Positions 33,520 to 44,964 of a DNA stretch of 64,000 bases are shown one piece after another (within the stretch, counting starts at the first letter, position 1; each line of letters opens with the position of its first letter). The notes beneath the pieces were generated by a model. The model ran no database searches. It saw only the letters and a program-made list of their open reading frames with translations, and was not told the origin of the DNA. Origin of the DNA: Achatina immaculata (taxonomy: Eukaryota; Mollusca; Gastropoda; Stylommatophora; Achatinidae); assembly GCA_009760885.1 (NCBI GenBank), contig CM019697.1, positions 25,620,210 to 25,684,209 of the forward strand. Reading direction: 5' to 3'. The translations under genes were made by a program, and so were the position numbers.

Positions 33520-35066
33520 TACCGTCCAAAAAAAGAAACGTATAACTACTGATGACCCAATTTTAACCATAGCTTTGATATCTATAGCTTTTTAAATTGA
33601 ATGAATAACAATTTCAAATTGCACACAATAATACCTAAGGGTTTAAACACTCACGTGACAGTTTCTTGTATCTGTGTGATGAGAATTTGTTAGTCCCAGG
33701 GGTTCTCAAGTTAGTATGGTGTGTGGCTTCCTCTTGCATCATCAGCGACTGGCATCTCCTGGGCATAGACGCGATCAGATGTCTGATGTGCGCCTGTGGG
33801 ATGGCTGCCCAATCTTCCTGGTGTGCCTGCCACAGATCACGACGATTGGGTGAAGAAACGTTTCGGCGACAAACACGTCTTTGCAGCTCATCCCACAGGT
33901 GCTTGATCAGATTCATGTCTGGAGACAGGGATGGTCAGGGAAGGGCGAGAATATTGCTGGCAGTCAGAAACTGTGTGGTGAATCGTACAGAATGGGGGCT
34001 GGCGTTGTCCTGTTGAAACACAGACCTATGTGCAGCCAAAAATGGAAGGACATGACGTCGAAGAATGTCACTGACGTATCGTTGCGCATTCAGGCCTCCT
34101 TCAGTCTGCGCCAATGGACTCTTTCCGTTGAAATTGATCATTCCCCATACCATTATACCCCCACCACCATACGGCGAGCTTCATCAACGCAATTTTGGAC
34201 AAAACATTCATTTGGCCTACGGTAGACCCTTCTCCGCATATCATGGCGGTGCAACAAAAAGGAAGATTCGTCACTAAACCAGACACGTCTCCATTGATTG
34301 TCAGTTGTACAGGGCCGATGCTGGTTGGCTCAAACAAGTCGATTTTGGCGATGACGTCTCGTTAAGATTGGACCTCGGTGAGGTCGTCGTGCCATCAGTC
34401 CAGCTTCATGCAGTCTATTCTGGACAGTTTGATCAGACACACGACGTCCTGCAAGCAATGACTGGGCACTTGAGGAAGCTGTTGTAAACCTGTTTCTGAG
34501 GTGATGAAGCAGAATAAAGCGATCATCAGCTGCTGTTGTCACCCTGGGTCGTCCACTGCGGTGCCGGTCTTCAGCTGAGCCAGTGGCTTGGAAACGGTGC
34601 CAAAGTCGACTGATAGTACTCTGCTGCACGTTTAAATGCCTGGCAACTTGACTTTGACTTTCGCCAGCTTGCAGGCGACCAATAGCAATGTTTCGTAAAT
34701 TTTGCGATGGACGTGGCATAATTGTCTGCTTGAAAATTAACTGAATTTGTTTGTGTAACCTCATCCTTTAATAGGTTTTCATTTGCGTGGGAAGTGAGTT
34801 GTGCTCACTACAAAACTCACGACTTTTCCATAAACGCAACCTGAGTTATGGTAAACAAATGCGTGAGTATCAAGGGCAGCTACTGCGTTCTGACTTCACG
34901 AGAATAGCAAAATTCACGCTAAATCATGGACTTGATATCTTGGTGACAATTTTTGGTTTGGTTTGAGATACCCGGAAAATCTCTTGTCATAACATATAAA
35001 AAAATGAAGCTTATATAAACTATGCGGTTCTTTTTTTCTTTTTAAATTTTTTTTGTGGACATTTTA
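33520..35066 (-). mobile_element. Tc1-like DNA transposon, inactive, inside intron 2
   Basis: The left end begins at a TA followed by CCGTCCAAAAAAAGAAACG (33521 onward). The right end near 35024-35066 contains a degenerate inverted counterpart (GCGGTTCTTTTT and TTTTTGTGGAC). The transposase reads on the minus strand between them. The right boundary is uncertain because the terminal repeat has A-rich expansion. Confidence 0.75.
33635..34764 (-). pseudogene. Tc1 transposase pseudogene (DD34E family, catalytic Glu replaced by Lys)
   Basis: The N-terminal DNA-binding half is open (likely true start MPRPSQNLRN at 34719), with a helix-turn-helix around SQVARHLNVQQSTISRLWHR and an SGRPR hook. The frame then meets TGA at 34330-34332 where Tc1 proteins have Trp (LV*ANQHRP). 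It continues through WRRVWFSDES with the first catalytic Asp (34270-34272), shifts frame near 34153-34200, resumes at MVWGMINFNG, and includes QQDNASPHS with the second Asp. A second Trp-to-TGA stop lies at 33935-33937. It ends in SPDMNLIKHLWDEL. Exactly 34 positions after the second Asp the expected Glu is Lys (33902-33904). Two stops, one frameshift and a lost catalytic residue make it inactive. Confidence 0.88.
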
Positions 35067-35099
35067 TAATCATGGTAATGAGATTATACATGCCAGTTT

Positions 35100-35690
35100 G
35101 CTCTCTTTCATAAAATAATCCAGTCAATATGTCAATCACTGTCAGGTTAATTAACTGTCACGTTCGATCACTGTAACGTTACTTAACTGTTACGTTAATT
35201 AACTGTCACTTTCTATCACTGTAACGTTAATTCACTGTCACTTTCTATCACTGTAACGTTAATTCACTGTCACTTTCTATCACTGTAACGTTAATTCACT
35301 GTCACTTTCTATCACTGTAACGTTAATTCACTGTCACTTTCTATCACTGTAACGTTAATTCACTGTCACTTTCTATCACTGTAACGTTAATTCACTGTCA
35401 CTTTCTATCATTGTAACGTTAATTCACTGTCACTTTCTATCACTGTAACGTTAATTCACTGTTACTTTCTATCACTGTAACGTTAATTCACTGTTACTTT
35501 CTATCATTGTAACGTTAATTCACTGTTACTTTCTATCACTGTAACTTTAATTCACTGTCACTTTCTATCATTGTAACGTTAATTCACTGTCACTTTCTAT
35601 CACTGTAACGTTAATTCACTGTCACTTTCTATCACTGTAACGTTAATTCACTGTCACTTTCTATCACTGTAACGTTAATTCACTGTCAGT
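35100..35690. repeat. 32-bp minisatellite in intron 2
   Basis: Unit contains CACTTTCTATCACTGTAACG followed by TTAATTCACTGT, about 17 copies, starting right after the Tc1 element. Confidence 0.93.
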
Positions 35691-35774
35691 TTAATTCATA
35701 AACTGTTCCAGATGCTTTTCAGCTCGCATTTTTGTCATTGTTCATGATTTCAGTGTACCCCCGGATCTCTGTCT

Positions 35775-36005
35775 GAAATCTAGCCAGTTGTACATACAAA
35801 GATGAGATCTAGCCAGTTGTACATACAAAGATGAGATCTAGCAAGTTCTATATACAAACATGAGATCTAGCCAGTTCTACATACAAGCATGAGGTCTAAT
35901 CAGTTATGCACACAAAGATGAGACATAACCAGTTCTACATAGAAAAATGAGATCTAGCTAGTTCTACATAAAAAAGATGAGATCTAGCCAGTTGTACATA
36001 CAAGC
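35775..36005. repeat. 29-bp minisatellite in intron 2
   Basis: Unit contains GATCTAGCCAGTTGTACATA; about eight diverged copies. A (TA)(CGCA) microsatellite follows at about 36143-36182, close to the exon 2 donor. Confidence 0.87.
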
Positions 36006-36213
36006 AAAGTAACCCAGCCACCGTGTCTAGCTTGCTTTCTTCTTCACTATATTTCAAAATTTTTCTTCCACAACAAAAGAGAGGCTATTCAGCAGAATTC
36101 CAATGAATAGTCCGTCCAATATATATACCTTGCGTGTGTTTGTATATATATATATATATATATGCGCACGCACGCACGCACATACAGACAGAAAGATACA
36201 TCCACTAACAAAC

Positions 36214-36330
36214 CTCCACAAATCCACCTGTAAATCCATTACTGTAGATCCAGTTCAGGGTATCAAACTTCTCTACCTGTCTGATGTTTTCTAGGTCCAT
36301 CATGGTGCCCACAATGACACAGGGCACTTC
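36214..36330 (-). CDS. Rasd/Rhes-like small GTPase, exon 2 of 3 (codons 113-151)
   Basis: A 39-codon internal exon found by reading the minus strand for the missing G4 motif. It opens after ATATCCCAG and closes GAG|GTTTGT, both phase 0, so it joins exons 1 and 3 in frame. It begins EVPCVIVG, the usual beta-5 strand, then TMMDL where Ras has NKxDL. Only the base-contacting Asp124 of the guanine-specificity motif is kept; Asn becomes Thr121 and Lys becomes Met122. It ends in GGFVE, which with exon 3 makes FVE-VSAK, the G5 motif. The degenerate G4 predicts weakened or altered nucleotide selectivity, if this exon is constitutive. An internal CAG|GTAGAG at 36277/36276 is a possible alternative donor, but the frame stays open past it and the longer form restores a normal G-domain length. 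Confidence 0.8.
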
Positions 36331-36544
36331 CTGGGATATACATAAAATATCAGGAAGATACATGGAACATGATAGTGATTCCTGGGTGGGGGAAAAATGC
36401 GATGATGTAGTGGATAAAAGTGAGAAGATGAAGTGGATAAAAGTGAGAAGAAAGTGTTTGCTCTGATGTAGAAATTTCTTATCAGCAAACTAAAGAGTCG
36501 TCTCTTTTCTGTGTTGTTTATCTTGGTTACTTTATGTCAATACG

Positions 36545-36920
36545 CACTTAATATGTCCAGTGTCTCAGTTTTACAATGAATATATTTTGTCTATTGTCTC
36601 AGTTTTACAACGAATATATTTTGTCTATTGTCTCAGTTTTACAACGAATATATTTTGTCTATTGTCTCAGTTTTAAAATTAATATATTTTGTCTATTGTC
36701 TCAGTTTTACAACGAATATATTTTGTCTATTGTCTCAGTTTTAAAATTAATATATTTTGTCTATTGTCTCAGTTTTACAACGAATATATTTTGTCTATTG
36801 TCTCAGTTTTAAAATTAATATATTTTGTCTATTGTCTCAGTTTTACAATGAATATATTCTGTCTAGTGTCTCAGTTTTACAATGAATATATTTTGTCTAA
36901 AGTCTTAAATTTACAATGAA
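36545..36920. repeat. 34-bp minisatellite in intron 1
   Basis: Unit contains GAATATATTTTGTCTATTGT followed by CTCAGTTTTACAAC, 11 copies, alternating ACAACG and AAAATT forms. Confidence 0.93.
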
Positions 36921-36929
36921 TGGACATTC

Positions 36930-37200
36930 CTTCTCTTCCTCTTTCTTTCTCTGCCTCTCTTTCTCTCTCTCTCTCTGTCTCTCTCTCTCTCCTCTCTGTC
37001 TCACACACACACACAATAACTTTGGGCAGATATTCTCTCTCTTTATTTATCTTTCTCTTCTTATTTGTCTCTATATTTCTGTCATAGACACACTAACGAT
37101 TGACAGATATTGTCTCCCTATCCCTCTCTCTCTCTCTCTATTTATCTCTCTACTTCTGTCACACACACACACACACAAACGACAGTTATACTCTCCCGCA
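36930..37200. repeat. CT/CA-rich simple repeats in intron 1
   Basis: CTCTCT tracts and three ACACAC runs in an approximately 90-bp diverged repeat. 37205-37835 has no recognised gene. Confidence 0.85.
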
Positions 37201-37839
37201 ATTCCTCTCCCCTTCTCCACCACAGATACTATTGCAGAACAAAATAGGGACATCCCCTTTCCTAGTCAGTGGAATCATAGCACAAATAACAACCCATTAT
37301 AATTCGTTCTCCCCACATTTTGTCAGTTCTTTCCCTCATTATCTTCGTTGTATTTTCTTCTTCTTCCTAAGTTAGTTCTTGTTTTAACGTTTCGTACTTA
37401 ACTCCTGGCTGGTCACGGAGTTTTACGACCAGACATGACCCGAAGTTGTTACTGCCCTTAACTAAAGGAGGTAAGTTTGGAAATATCACATCGGACACCG
37501 CAGTCACCTCCCTTGTTATAACAGTCATAGCCTTGGGTAGGCTAGCACAGGTCAGGGGAGATTAGAGAAGATGACACTTGTCATTTTGTAATTATTACCA
37601 GATGACAAAAAGTTATTGCTGGAGATGTCAAAGTAATTATTTGTTATACATAGAATGCAGTTCACGAGGATGACATTTAGGATGATTCAGACAATGGCAG
37701 TGATGACAATTTCTGACTTTTATCCGCACCCTCGTTTCGTGGATAATGAAATAACGTTTACCAAATCTCATCCATCTCTCGCGGTCACAAGCCTGCGTAG
37801 CATCATTAAAGTTATCCAGAGCTTAGGTGTTTATTGTAC

Positions 37840-38175
37840 AATAACAGAATGGTGAGTTTTTGTTGCCTTCGGTACAATAACAGAATGATGTGTTTTGTTG
37901 TCTGCTGTACAGCAACAGAATGATGAGCTGCGTTGTTTCTTGTACAACAGCAGAATGATGAGATTTGTTGCCCTCTGTATAATAAAAGAATGATGAGTTT
38001 TATTGTCTCCTGTATAATAACAGAATGATGAGTTTTGTTGTCTCCTGTATAATAACAGAATGATGAGTTTTGTTGTCTCCTGTATAATAACAGAATGATG
38101 AGTTTTGTTGTCTCCTGTATAATAACAGAATGATGAGTTTTGTTATCTCCTGTATAATAACAGAATGATGTGTTT
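37840..38175. repeat. 35-bp minisatellite in intron 1
   Basis: Unit contains ATAACAGAATGATGAGTTTT followed by GTTGTCTCCTGTAT, nine copies, more diverged on the left. Confidence 0.92.
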
Positions 38176-38334
38176 TACTGCGTTCATTTTTTCACTCAAA
38201 GGAGAAAGGATTGTTTGTTTCTGGGGAGAAAACTTTAGAAAGATAGAATATTAGAGAAAGGGTGTTATAATCATTTCCTGACTTATTCTGCCATTCTTTT
38301 ATGTCCACATTTCCAGACATCAGATTCCCCTTAA

Positions 38335-38490
38335 AGAGCTTTCAGACATAAATATTCATATCCTTGTTCAGATTTTTGTATCTGAGCTTTTGTACATAAA
38401 TATTCCCATATCTTAGTTCAGATCTTTATATCTGAGCTTTTGTACATAAATATTCCCATATCCTCGTTCATATCTTTATATCCGAAAATA
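38335..38490. repeat. Approximately 60-bp repeat, three copies
   Basis: CATAAATATTCCCATATC with GAGCTTTTGTA, three copies. 38495-38735 contains G-rich patches (GGGGGGAGGGTGG, GGGGGTGGGGG) and no gene. Confidence 0.8.
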
Positions 38491-38739
38491 TAATGTTTGG
38501 ATAGTAAATGTACTTCCCCAGAAAAATAAATTGTGTATGTTGGGGGGAGGGTGGTGTCTAAAGGGTTCCCCTGGTTTAAGAGAGGGCCCAGAGGGATTTT
38601 ATTCTGTTTTGGGGGTGGGGGCCCGGCACATTGTGGATGAAAGCAGAATGGCCATTCGACAAGTTACAGATGGGGCAGAAAGGGAGATATAGTTTTGTAT
38701 TAACTTAGAAAATTCTTCTCAAAGGTTCTCATGTAGGGG

Positions 38740-39300
38740 CTCAGAAAAAAACAGTTTAGTTTCATCTTAGAAAAATTCCTCTCAGAAGTTCTGTTGCAGA
38801 GGGTCCCCCAAAAAAACACACTTTAGTTTCATCATGGAAAATTTATCTCTTTTGTTGTAAGGGGCCCAGAAAAAACACTCTAGTTTCATCATGGAAAATT
38901 TCTCTCTTTTGTTGTAGGGGGCCCAGAAAAAACACTCTAGTTTCATCATGGAAAATTTCTCTCTTGTGTTGTAGGGGGGCCAGAAAAACATTCTAGTTTC
39001 ATCATGGAAAATTTCTCTCTTTTGTTGTAAGGGGCCCAGAAAAAGCACTCTAGTTTCATCATGGAAAATTTCTCTCTTTTGTTGTAAGGGGCCCAGAAAA
39101 AGCACTCTAGTTTCATCATGGAAAATTTCTCTCTTTTGTTGTAAGGGGCCCAGAAAAAACACTCTAGTTTCATCATGGAAAATTTCTCTCAGAAGTTCTA
39201 TTGCAGGAGTCCCCACAAAAAAACACACTTTAGTTTCATCATGGAAAATTTGTTGTAGGGGGCCCAGAAAAAAAAACCAGTTTAATTTCATCTTAGAAAA
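38740..39300. repeat. 58-bp minisatellite in intron 1
   Basis: Unit contains TAGTTTCATCATGGAAAATT and TTGTTGTAAGGGGCCCAGAA, about nine copies. The minus-strand frame of 169 codons is repeat read-through that changes frame between units. Confidence 0.92.
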
Positions 39301-39302
39301 TG

Positions 39303-39735
39303 TCTTTCTTCTGTTGTAGGGGGCCTATAAAAAACACTTTAGTTTCTTCTATTGTAGGGGGCCTATAAAAAACACTTTAGTTTCTTCTGTTGTAGGGGGT
39401 CTATAAAAAACACTTCAGTTTCTTCTGTTGTAGGGGGCCAATAAAAAAACACTTTAGTTTCTTCTGTTGTAGGGGGCCTATAAAAACACTTTAGTTTCTT
39501 CTGTTGTAGGGGGCCTATAAAAAACACTTTAGTTTCTTCTGTTGTAGGGGGCCTATAAAAAACACTTTAGTTTCTTCTGTTGTAGGGGGCCTATAAAAAA
39601 CACTTTAGTTTCTTCTGTTGTAGGGGGCCTATAAAAAACACTTTAGTTTCTTCTGTTGTAGGGGGCCTATAAAAAACACTTTAGTTTCTTCTGTTGTAGG
39701 GGGCCTATAAAAAACACTTTAGTTTCTTCTTAGAA
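39303..39735 (+). repeat. 37-bp minisatellite with a TATA-like box in most units
   Basis: Unit contains GGGGGCCTATAAAAAACACT and TTTCTTCTGTTGTAG, 11 units, clearly related to the left-hand 58-bp array (shared GTTGTAGGGGGCC). 39740-40105 is unassigned. Confidence 0.93.
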
Positions 39736-40109
39736 ATTCCTTTTGGAGGCCCCGTCTTCACTCATGGTAATGTCTGGCCCACGCCACAAGCGGGAGACTG
39801 GAGGTCAATTTACAAGGTCCTCTTTTGTGGGGAACTTTGATCATCAAATTTTCTGAAAACAACCAAAGTCCTCATTTAACCTCTTACATCTCACATCTTA
39901 CATCCTTCCCGTGCCGGTAAACGTCACATAGGGCCCGCATGGTAGTTCGCCATGACGTCCTGTCTTTAGTGAATTTTTAAATCTCATCAAGGGATGTTAT
40001 GCCCACTGAATTGGCTTCTCTTAACAATGTTCTCTTTAATTTAACATCTCAACCACGTACTATTTCAGTGTCTTGGTTTAGAATTTCATCCAAGGAATAT
40101 CTTTGACCT

Positions 40110-41930
40110 CAGATGTTATCATAACCTTCAGTAACGTTTAGGAATATCATAACTTTCAGTAACGTGTAAGAATATCATGATTTCAGTAACGTTTAGGAAT
40201 ATCATAACTTTCAGTAACGTGTAAGAATATCATGATTTCAGTAACGTTTAGTAATATCATAACTTTCAGTAACGTGTAAGAATATCATGATTTCAGTAAC
40301 GTTTAGGAATATCTTAACTTTCAGTAACGTGTAGGAATATCATGATTTCAGTAACCTTTAGGAATATCATAACTTTTAGTAATGTGTAGGATGTCATAAC
40401 GTTCAGTAATGTGTAAGAATATCATAACTTTCAGTAATGTGTAAGAATATCATAACTTTCAGTAATGTGTAGGAATATCATAACTTTCAGTAATGTGTAA
40501 GAATGTCATAACTTTCAGTAATGTGTAGGAATATCATGATTTTCAATAACTTGTAGGAATATCTTAACTTTCAGTAATGTGTAGGAATATCATAACTTTC
40601 AGTAATGTGTAAGAATGTCATAACTTTCAGTAATGTGTAAGAATATCATAACTTTCAGTAATGTGTAGGAATATCATGATTTTCAATAACTTGTAGGAAT
40701 ATCTTAACTTTCAGTAACGTGTAGGAATATCATGATTTCAGTAACCTTTAGGAATATCATAACGTTTAGTAATGTGTAGGAATATCATAACTTTCAGTCA
40801 TGTGTAGGAATATCATAACTTTCAGTCATGTGTAGGATTATTATAACTTTCAGTCATGTGTAGGATTATTATAACTTTCAGTCATGTGTAGGATTATTAT
40901 AACTTTCAGTAATGTGTAGGAATATCATAACTTTCAGTAATGTGTAGGAATATCATAACTTTCAGTCATGTGTAGGATTATTATAACTTTCATATGTCAT
41001 AACCATCAGTAACATGTAGGAATATCATAACTTTCAGTAATGTGTAGGAATATCATAACTTTCAGTAATGTGTAGGAATATCATAACTTTCAGTAACGTG
41101 TAAGAATATCATGATTTCAGTAACGTTTAGTAATATCATAACTTTCAGTAACGTGTAAGAATATCATGATTTCAGTAACGTTTAGGAATATCTTAACTTT
41201 CAGTAACGTGTAGGAATATCATGATTTCAGTAACCTTTAGGAATATCATAACTTTTAGTAATGTGTAGGATGTCATAACGTTCAGTAATGTGTAAGAATA
41301 TCATAACTTTCAGTAATGTGTAAGAATATCATAACTTTCAGTAATGTGTAGGAATATCATAACTTTCAGTAATGTGTAAGAATGTCATAACTTTCAGTAA
41401 TGTGTAGGAATATCATGATTTTCAATAACTTGTAGGAATATCTTAACTTTCAGTAATGTGTAGGAATATCATAACTTTCAGTAATGTGTAAGAATGTCAT
41501 AACTTTCAGTAATGTGTAAGAATATCATAACTTTCAGTAATGTGTAGGAATATCATGATTTTCAATAACTTGTAGGAATATCTTAACTTTCAGTAACGTG
41601 TAGGAATATCATGATTTCAGTAACCTTTAGGAATATCATAACGTTTAGTAATGTGTAGGATTATTATAACTTTCAGTCATGTGTAGGATTATTATAACTT
41701 TCAGTCATGTGTAGGATTATTATAACTTTCAGTCATGTGTAGGATTATTATAACTTTCAGTCATGTGTAGGATTATTATAACTTTCAGTCATGTGTAGGA
41801 TTATTATAACTTTCAGTCATGTGTAGGATTATTATAACTTTCAGTCATGTGTAGGATTATTATAACTTTCATATGTCATAACCATCAGTAACATGTAGGA
41901 ATATCATAACTTTCAGTCATGTTATATTAT
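40110..41930. repeat. 28-bp satellite with higher-order organisation in intron 1
   Basis: Unit contains AATATCATAACTTTCAGTAA followed by TGTGTAGG, over 60 copies. A block starting GTAACGTTTAGTAATATC is found at 40241 and again at 41120, an offset of about 879 bp, with the same order of variant units after it. Confidence 0.95.
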
Positions 41931-41934
41931 TACT

Positions 41935-42499
41935 TTCAGCAACATGTTGAAATACATATAATTTCCAGCGGTATCTTGGAAAACTCAGAAAATCCCTTCA
42001 AGTCTTGCCTACTTCGGTCTAATAGAAAAACAGCCACTTCTTGTTACAAATTCTTTGATTTCTAAATATTGTACTGTTTTCTCAGCTTTTTCCTCTTCAT
42101 GCTAAAGAGCTGTTACAAAGTTCGAAAGCCACTGTAGTTTTGGATCTTCTATAATTAAAATGACTGTTTATTTGTTCTTCAAGTACAGCGCCGTATTTGT
42201 GCTGACAGCTTGTCAGAGATGTTTGCTTTTTTCCTAAGTGCTGTTTACACAAGATTCTGTCATAAATGGCTTTTAAGTCGTCTACGTTAGGCTGATTTTA
42301 TTTCTTGGAATTAAGCCATTATTTGTTTACTTTTTTTTCACGATAGTTGTCACGGCACATGAGAGGTTCTCAAACTGTGGTCAGCTATCACACTACACGA
42401 AAGGTTCTCACAGCTTCGTCAGCAGGGACTGTTTATCCGTCGGTCAGATTTGGTTGACTGACGGAGTCCTAGGGACCACGTGACAGTCAATTTACAAAC
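41935..42499. other. Unassigned intronic sequence
   Basis: Non-repetitive, AT-rich, no recognised gene or element before the Penelope-type fragment. Confidence 0.5.
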
Positions 42500-42912
42500 T
42501 AGAAAAAAGTAGGAACAGTTTTATTATTTAACGATTACAAAAAAATAAACAAATGACAAATAAATGAAAAATACAAAATAAAACTTTAAAATTAAACGGC
42601 ACTTAGCTTGAATAATTGAGAGCGCTGTGCGGTGTCCCTTGTTCGGCGTCACCAATGTAAACAGGAAATGTCTGTTACCAGGGTGAGGACGTGTACGTTC
42701 GTTAACTTAGCTTAATATAATCCTATACTTTGTCTCCTCTATCTTATTCTTCGTCCTGTTTGTTACTGTCTGACGAAGGCACAAGCCGAAACGTCACATT
42801 GTTGTAAACATTAGGTAACAAAGCTGTTCCTACTTTTTCCTAGTTTATACATTTTGGTTTCACAGCTTTACTACAGTACTTCGTGTATAGTTGTATACTT
42901 ATATACTATTTA
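42500..42912 (+). mobile_element. Penelope-type terminal element, non-coding, with hammerhead-like core
   Basis: Both ends match the element at 18966-19850. It starts with a GAAAAAAGTAGGAACAG stretch and ends with TACTTTTTCCTAGTTTATAC plus the CACAGCTTTACTACAGTACT tail. Between them, 42770-42792 reads CTGACGA, AGGCACAAGCC, GAAAC, which is the order of hammerhead ribozyme core, stem II and core. TTTGTTAC (42759-42766) and GTAACAAA (42815-42822) could pair as an outer helix. No coding sequence remains. Self-cleaving ability is not shown. Confidence 0.6.
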
Positions 42913-43274
42913 ACGTGACAGTTAAGACTGAGCCAAGCTGAGGTCATTCCAAAGAAATGTTTTAGTGCCTAATTATGGCCACAAGTTAATAAATTATTCA
43001 CGCAAACAAATAAATCTTTCACAAGAAGAAAACCAATCTTTCACATGAAGAATAAACTATTTATAAAAACAAACATTTTACGGTAAATAATAAAGTCCTT
43101 ACGGTAATACGTGAAGATTTTATATATTAGTTTCATAAATTTATTTGTTACTGGAAAAATACTATTGAAGCCAAAAATATCTCTGTTACATTTTTTCTAA
43201 GAAATAAATTATGCAACAAATACAATTACTTGAATCGACATTTTTCTCAAACCAAATGTCAGCAGCGACTGAGG

Positions 43275-44915
43275 TAACAGGAGAACTAGACTCAAGTCTC
43301 ATAAAGTTATCTGTAGCTAAGATAACACAGGAAACTATACCAAGTCTTATAACGTCACCTGTAGCTAAGATAACACAAGAAACTAGACCCAAGTCCCATA
43401 AAGTTACCTGTAGCTACGATAACACAAGAAAATAGAGATAGGTCTGATAACGTCACATGTAGCTAAGATAAAACACAAAAAATGGATCTAAGTCTCATAA
43501 CGTCACCTGTAGCTAAGATAACGCACTAAACTAGACCTAAGTCTCATAACATCACCTGTAGCTAAGATAACACGGAAAACTTGACCCAAGTTTCGTAACG
43601 TCACCATTAGCTAAGATAACACAGGAAACTAGACGCAAGACTCATAACGTCATCTAGAGCTAAGATAACACAGGAAACTAGACGTAAGACTCATAACGCC
43701 ACCATTAGCTAAGATAACACAGAAAACTAGATGCAAGACTCATAACGTCATCTAGAGCTAAGATAACACAGGAAACTAGACGCAAGACTCATAACGTCAT
43801 TTAGAGCTACGATAACACAGGAAACTAGATGCAAGACTATAACGTCATCTAGAGCTAAGATAACACAGGAAATTAGACGCAAGACTCATAACGTCATCTA
43901 GAGCTAAGATAACACAGGAAACTAGATGCAAGACTCATAACGTCATCTAGAGCTAAGATAACACAGGAAACTAGACGCAAGACTCATAACGTCATCTAGA
44001 GCTAAGATAACACAGGAAATTAGACGCAAGACTCGTAACGTCATCTAGAGCTAAGATAACACAGGAAATTAGACGCAAGACTCATAACGTCATCTAGAGC
44101 TAAGATAACACAAGAAATTAGACACAAGACTCATAACGTCACCTACAGCTAAGATAACACAGGAAACTACATGTAAGACTCATAACTTCATCTAGAGCTA
44201 AGATAACACAGGAAATTAGACGCAAGACTCATAACGTCACCATTAGCTAAGATAACACAGGAAACTAGATGCAAGACTCATAACGTCATCTAGAGCTAAG
44301 ATAACACAGGAAACTAGATGCAAGACTCATAACGTCATCTAGAGCTAAGATAACACAGGAAATTAGACGCAAGACTCATAACGTCACCATTAGCTAAGAT
44401 AACACAGGAAACTAGACGCAAGACTCATAACGTCACCATTAGCTAAGATAAAACAGGAAACTAGATGCAAGACTCATAACGTCATCTAGAGCTAAGATAA
44501 CACAGGAAACTAGATGCAAGACTCATAACGTCATCTAGAGCTAAAATAGCACAGTAAACTAGACGCAAGACTCATAACGTCATCTAGAGCTAAGATAACA
44601 CAGGAAACTAGACGCAAGACTCATAACGTCATCTAGAGCTAAGATAACACAGGAAACTAGACGCAAGACTCATAACGTCATCTAGAGCTAAGATAACACA
44701 GGAAACTAGACGCAAGGCTCATAACGTCATCTAGAGCTAAAATAAAACAGCCAACTAGACGGAAGACTCATAACGTCATCTAGAGCTAAGATAACACAGG
44801 AAGCTAGACGCAAGACTCATAACGTCATCTAGAGCTAAAATAACACAGGAAACTAGACGCAAGACTCATAACGTCATCTAGAGCTAAGATAACACAAGAA
44901 ACTTGATCTGGGTAT
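43275..44915. repeat. 49-bp minisatellite in intron 1
   Basis: Unit contains AGCTAAGATAACACAGGAAA and CAAGACTCATAACGTCATC, about 33 copies; diverged at the left, homogeneous at the right. 42915-43270 is unassigned. Confidence 0.95.
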
Positions 44916-44964
44916 ATACGAGTATTTTCTTTGTGTTGCTACACAAACCATGACACTTGCTAGA

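Larger units (their letters stand above)
32722..36213 (-). other. Intron 2 of the Rasd-like GTPase gene (3.5 kb)
   Basis: Bounded by GTTTGT (donor) and CTATTTTAG (acceptor). From the 5' side it holds a TA/CA microsatellite, a 29-bp array, a 32-bp array, a dead Tc1-like element in the same orientation as the host gene, and another 29-bp array. Its length over a compact ancestral intron is largely accounted for by these insertions. Confidence 0.75.

Noticed and set aside
36276..36277. CAG|GTAGAG as the exon 2 donor
   Set aside because: The frame stays open for 21 more codons that supply the missing pre-G5 segment and end at a good GAG|GTTTGT donor in the phase exon 3 needs.
38782..39291. 169-codon minus-strand frame with a 19-20 residue repeat (FHDETRVLFLGPLQQKRE)
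   Set aside because: 58-bp array inside an intron of the GTPase gene; the repeat shifts frame between units.
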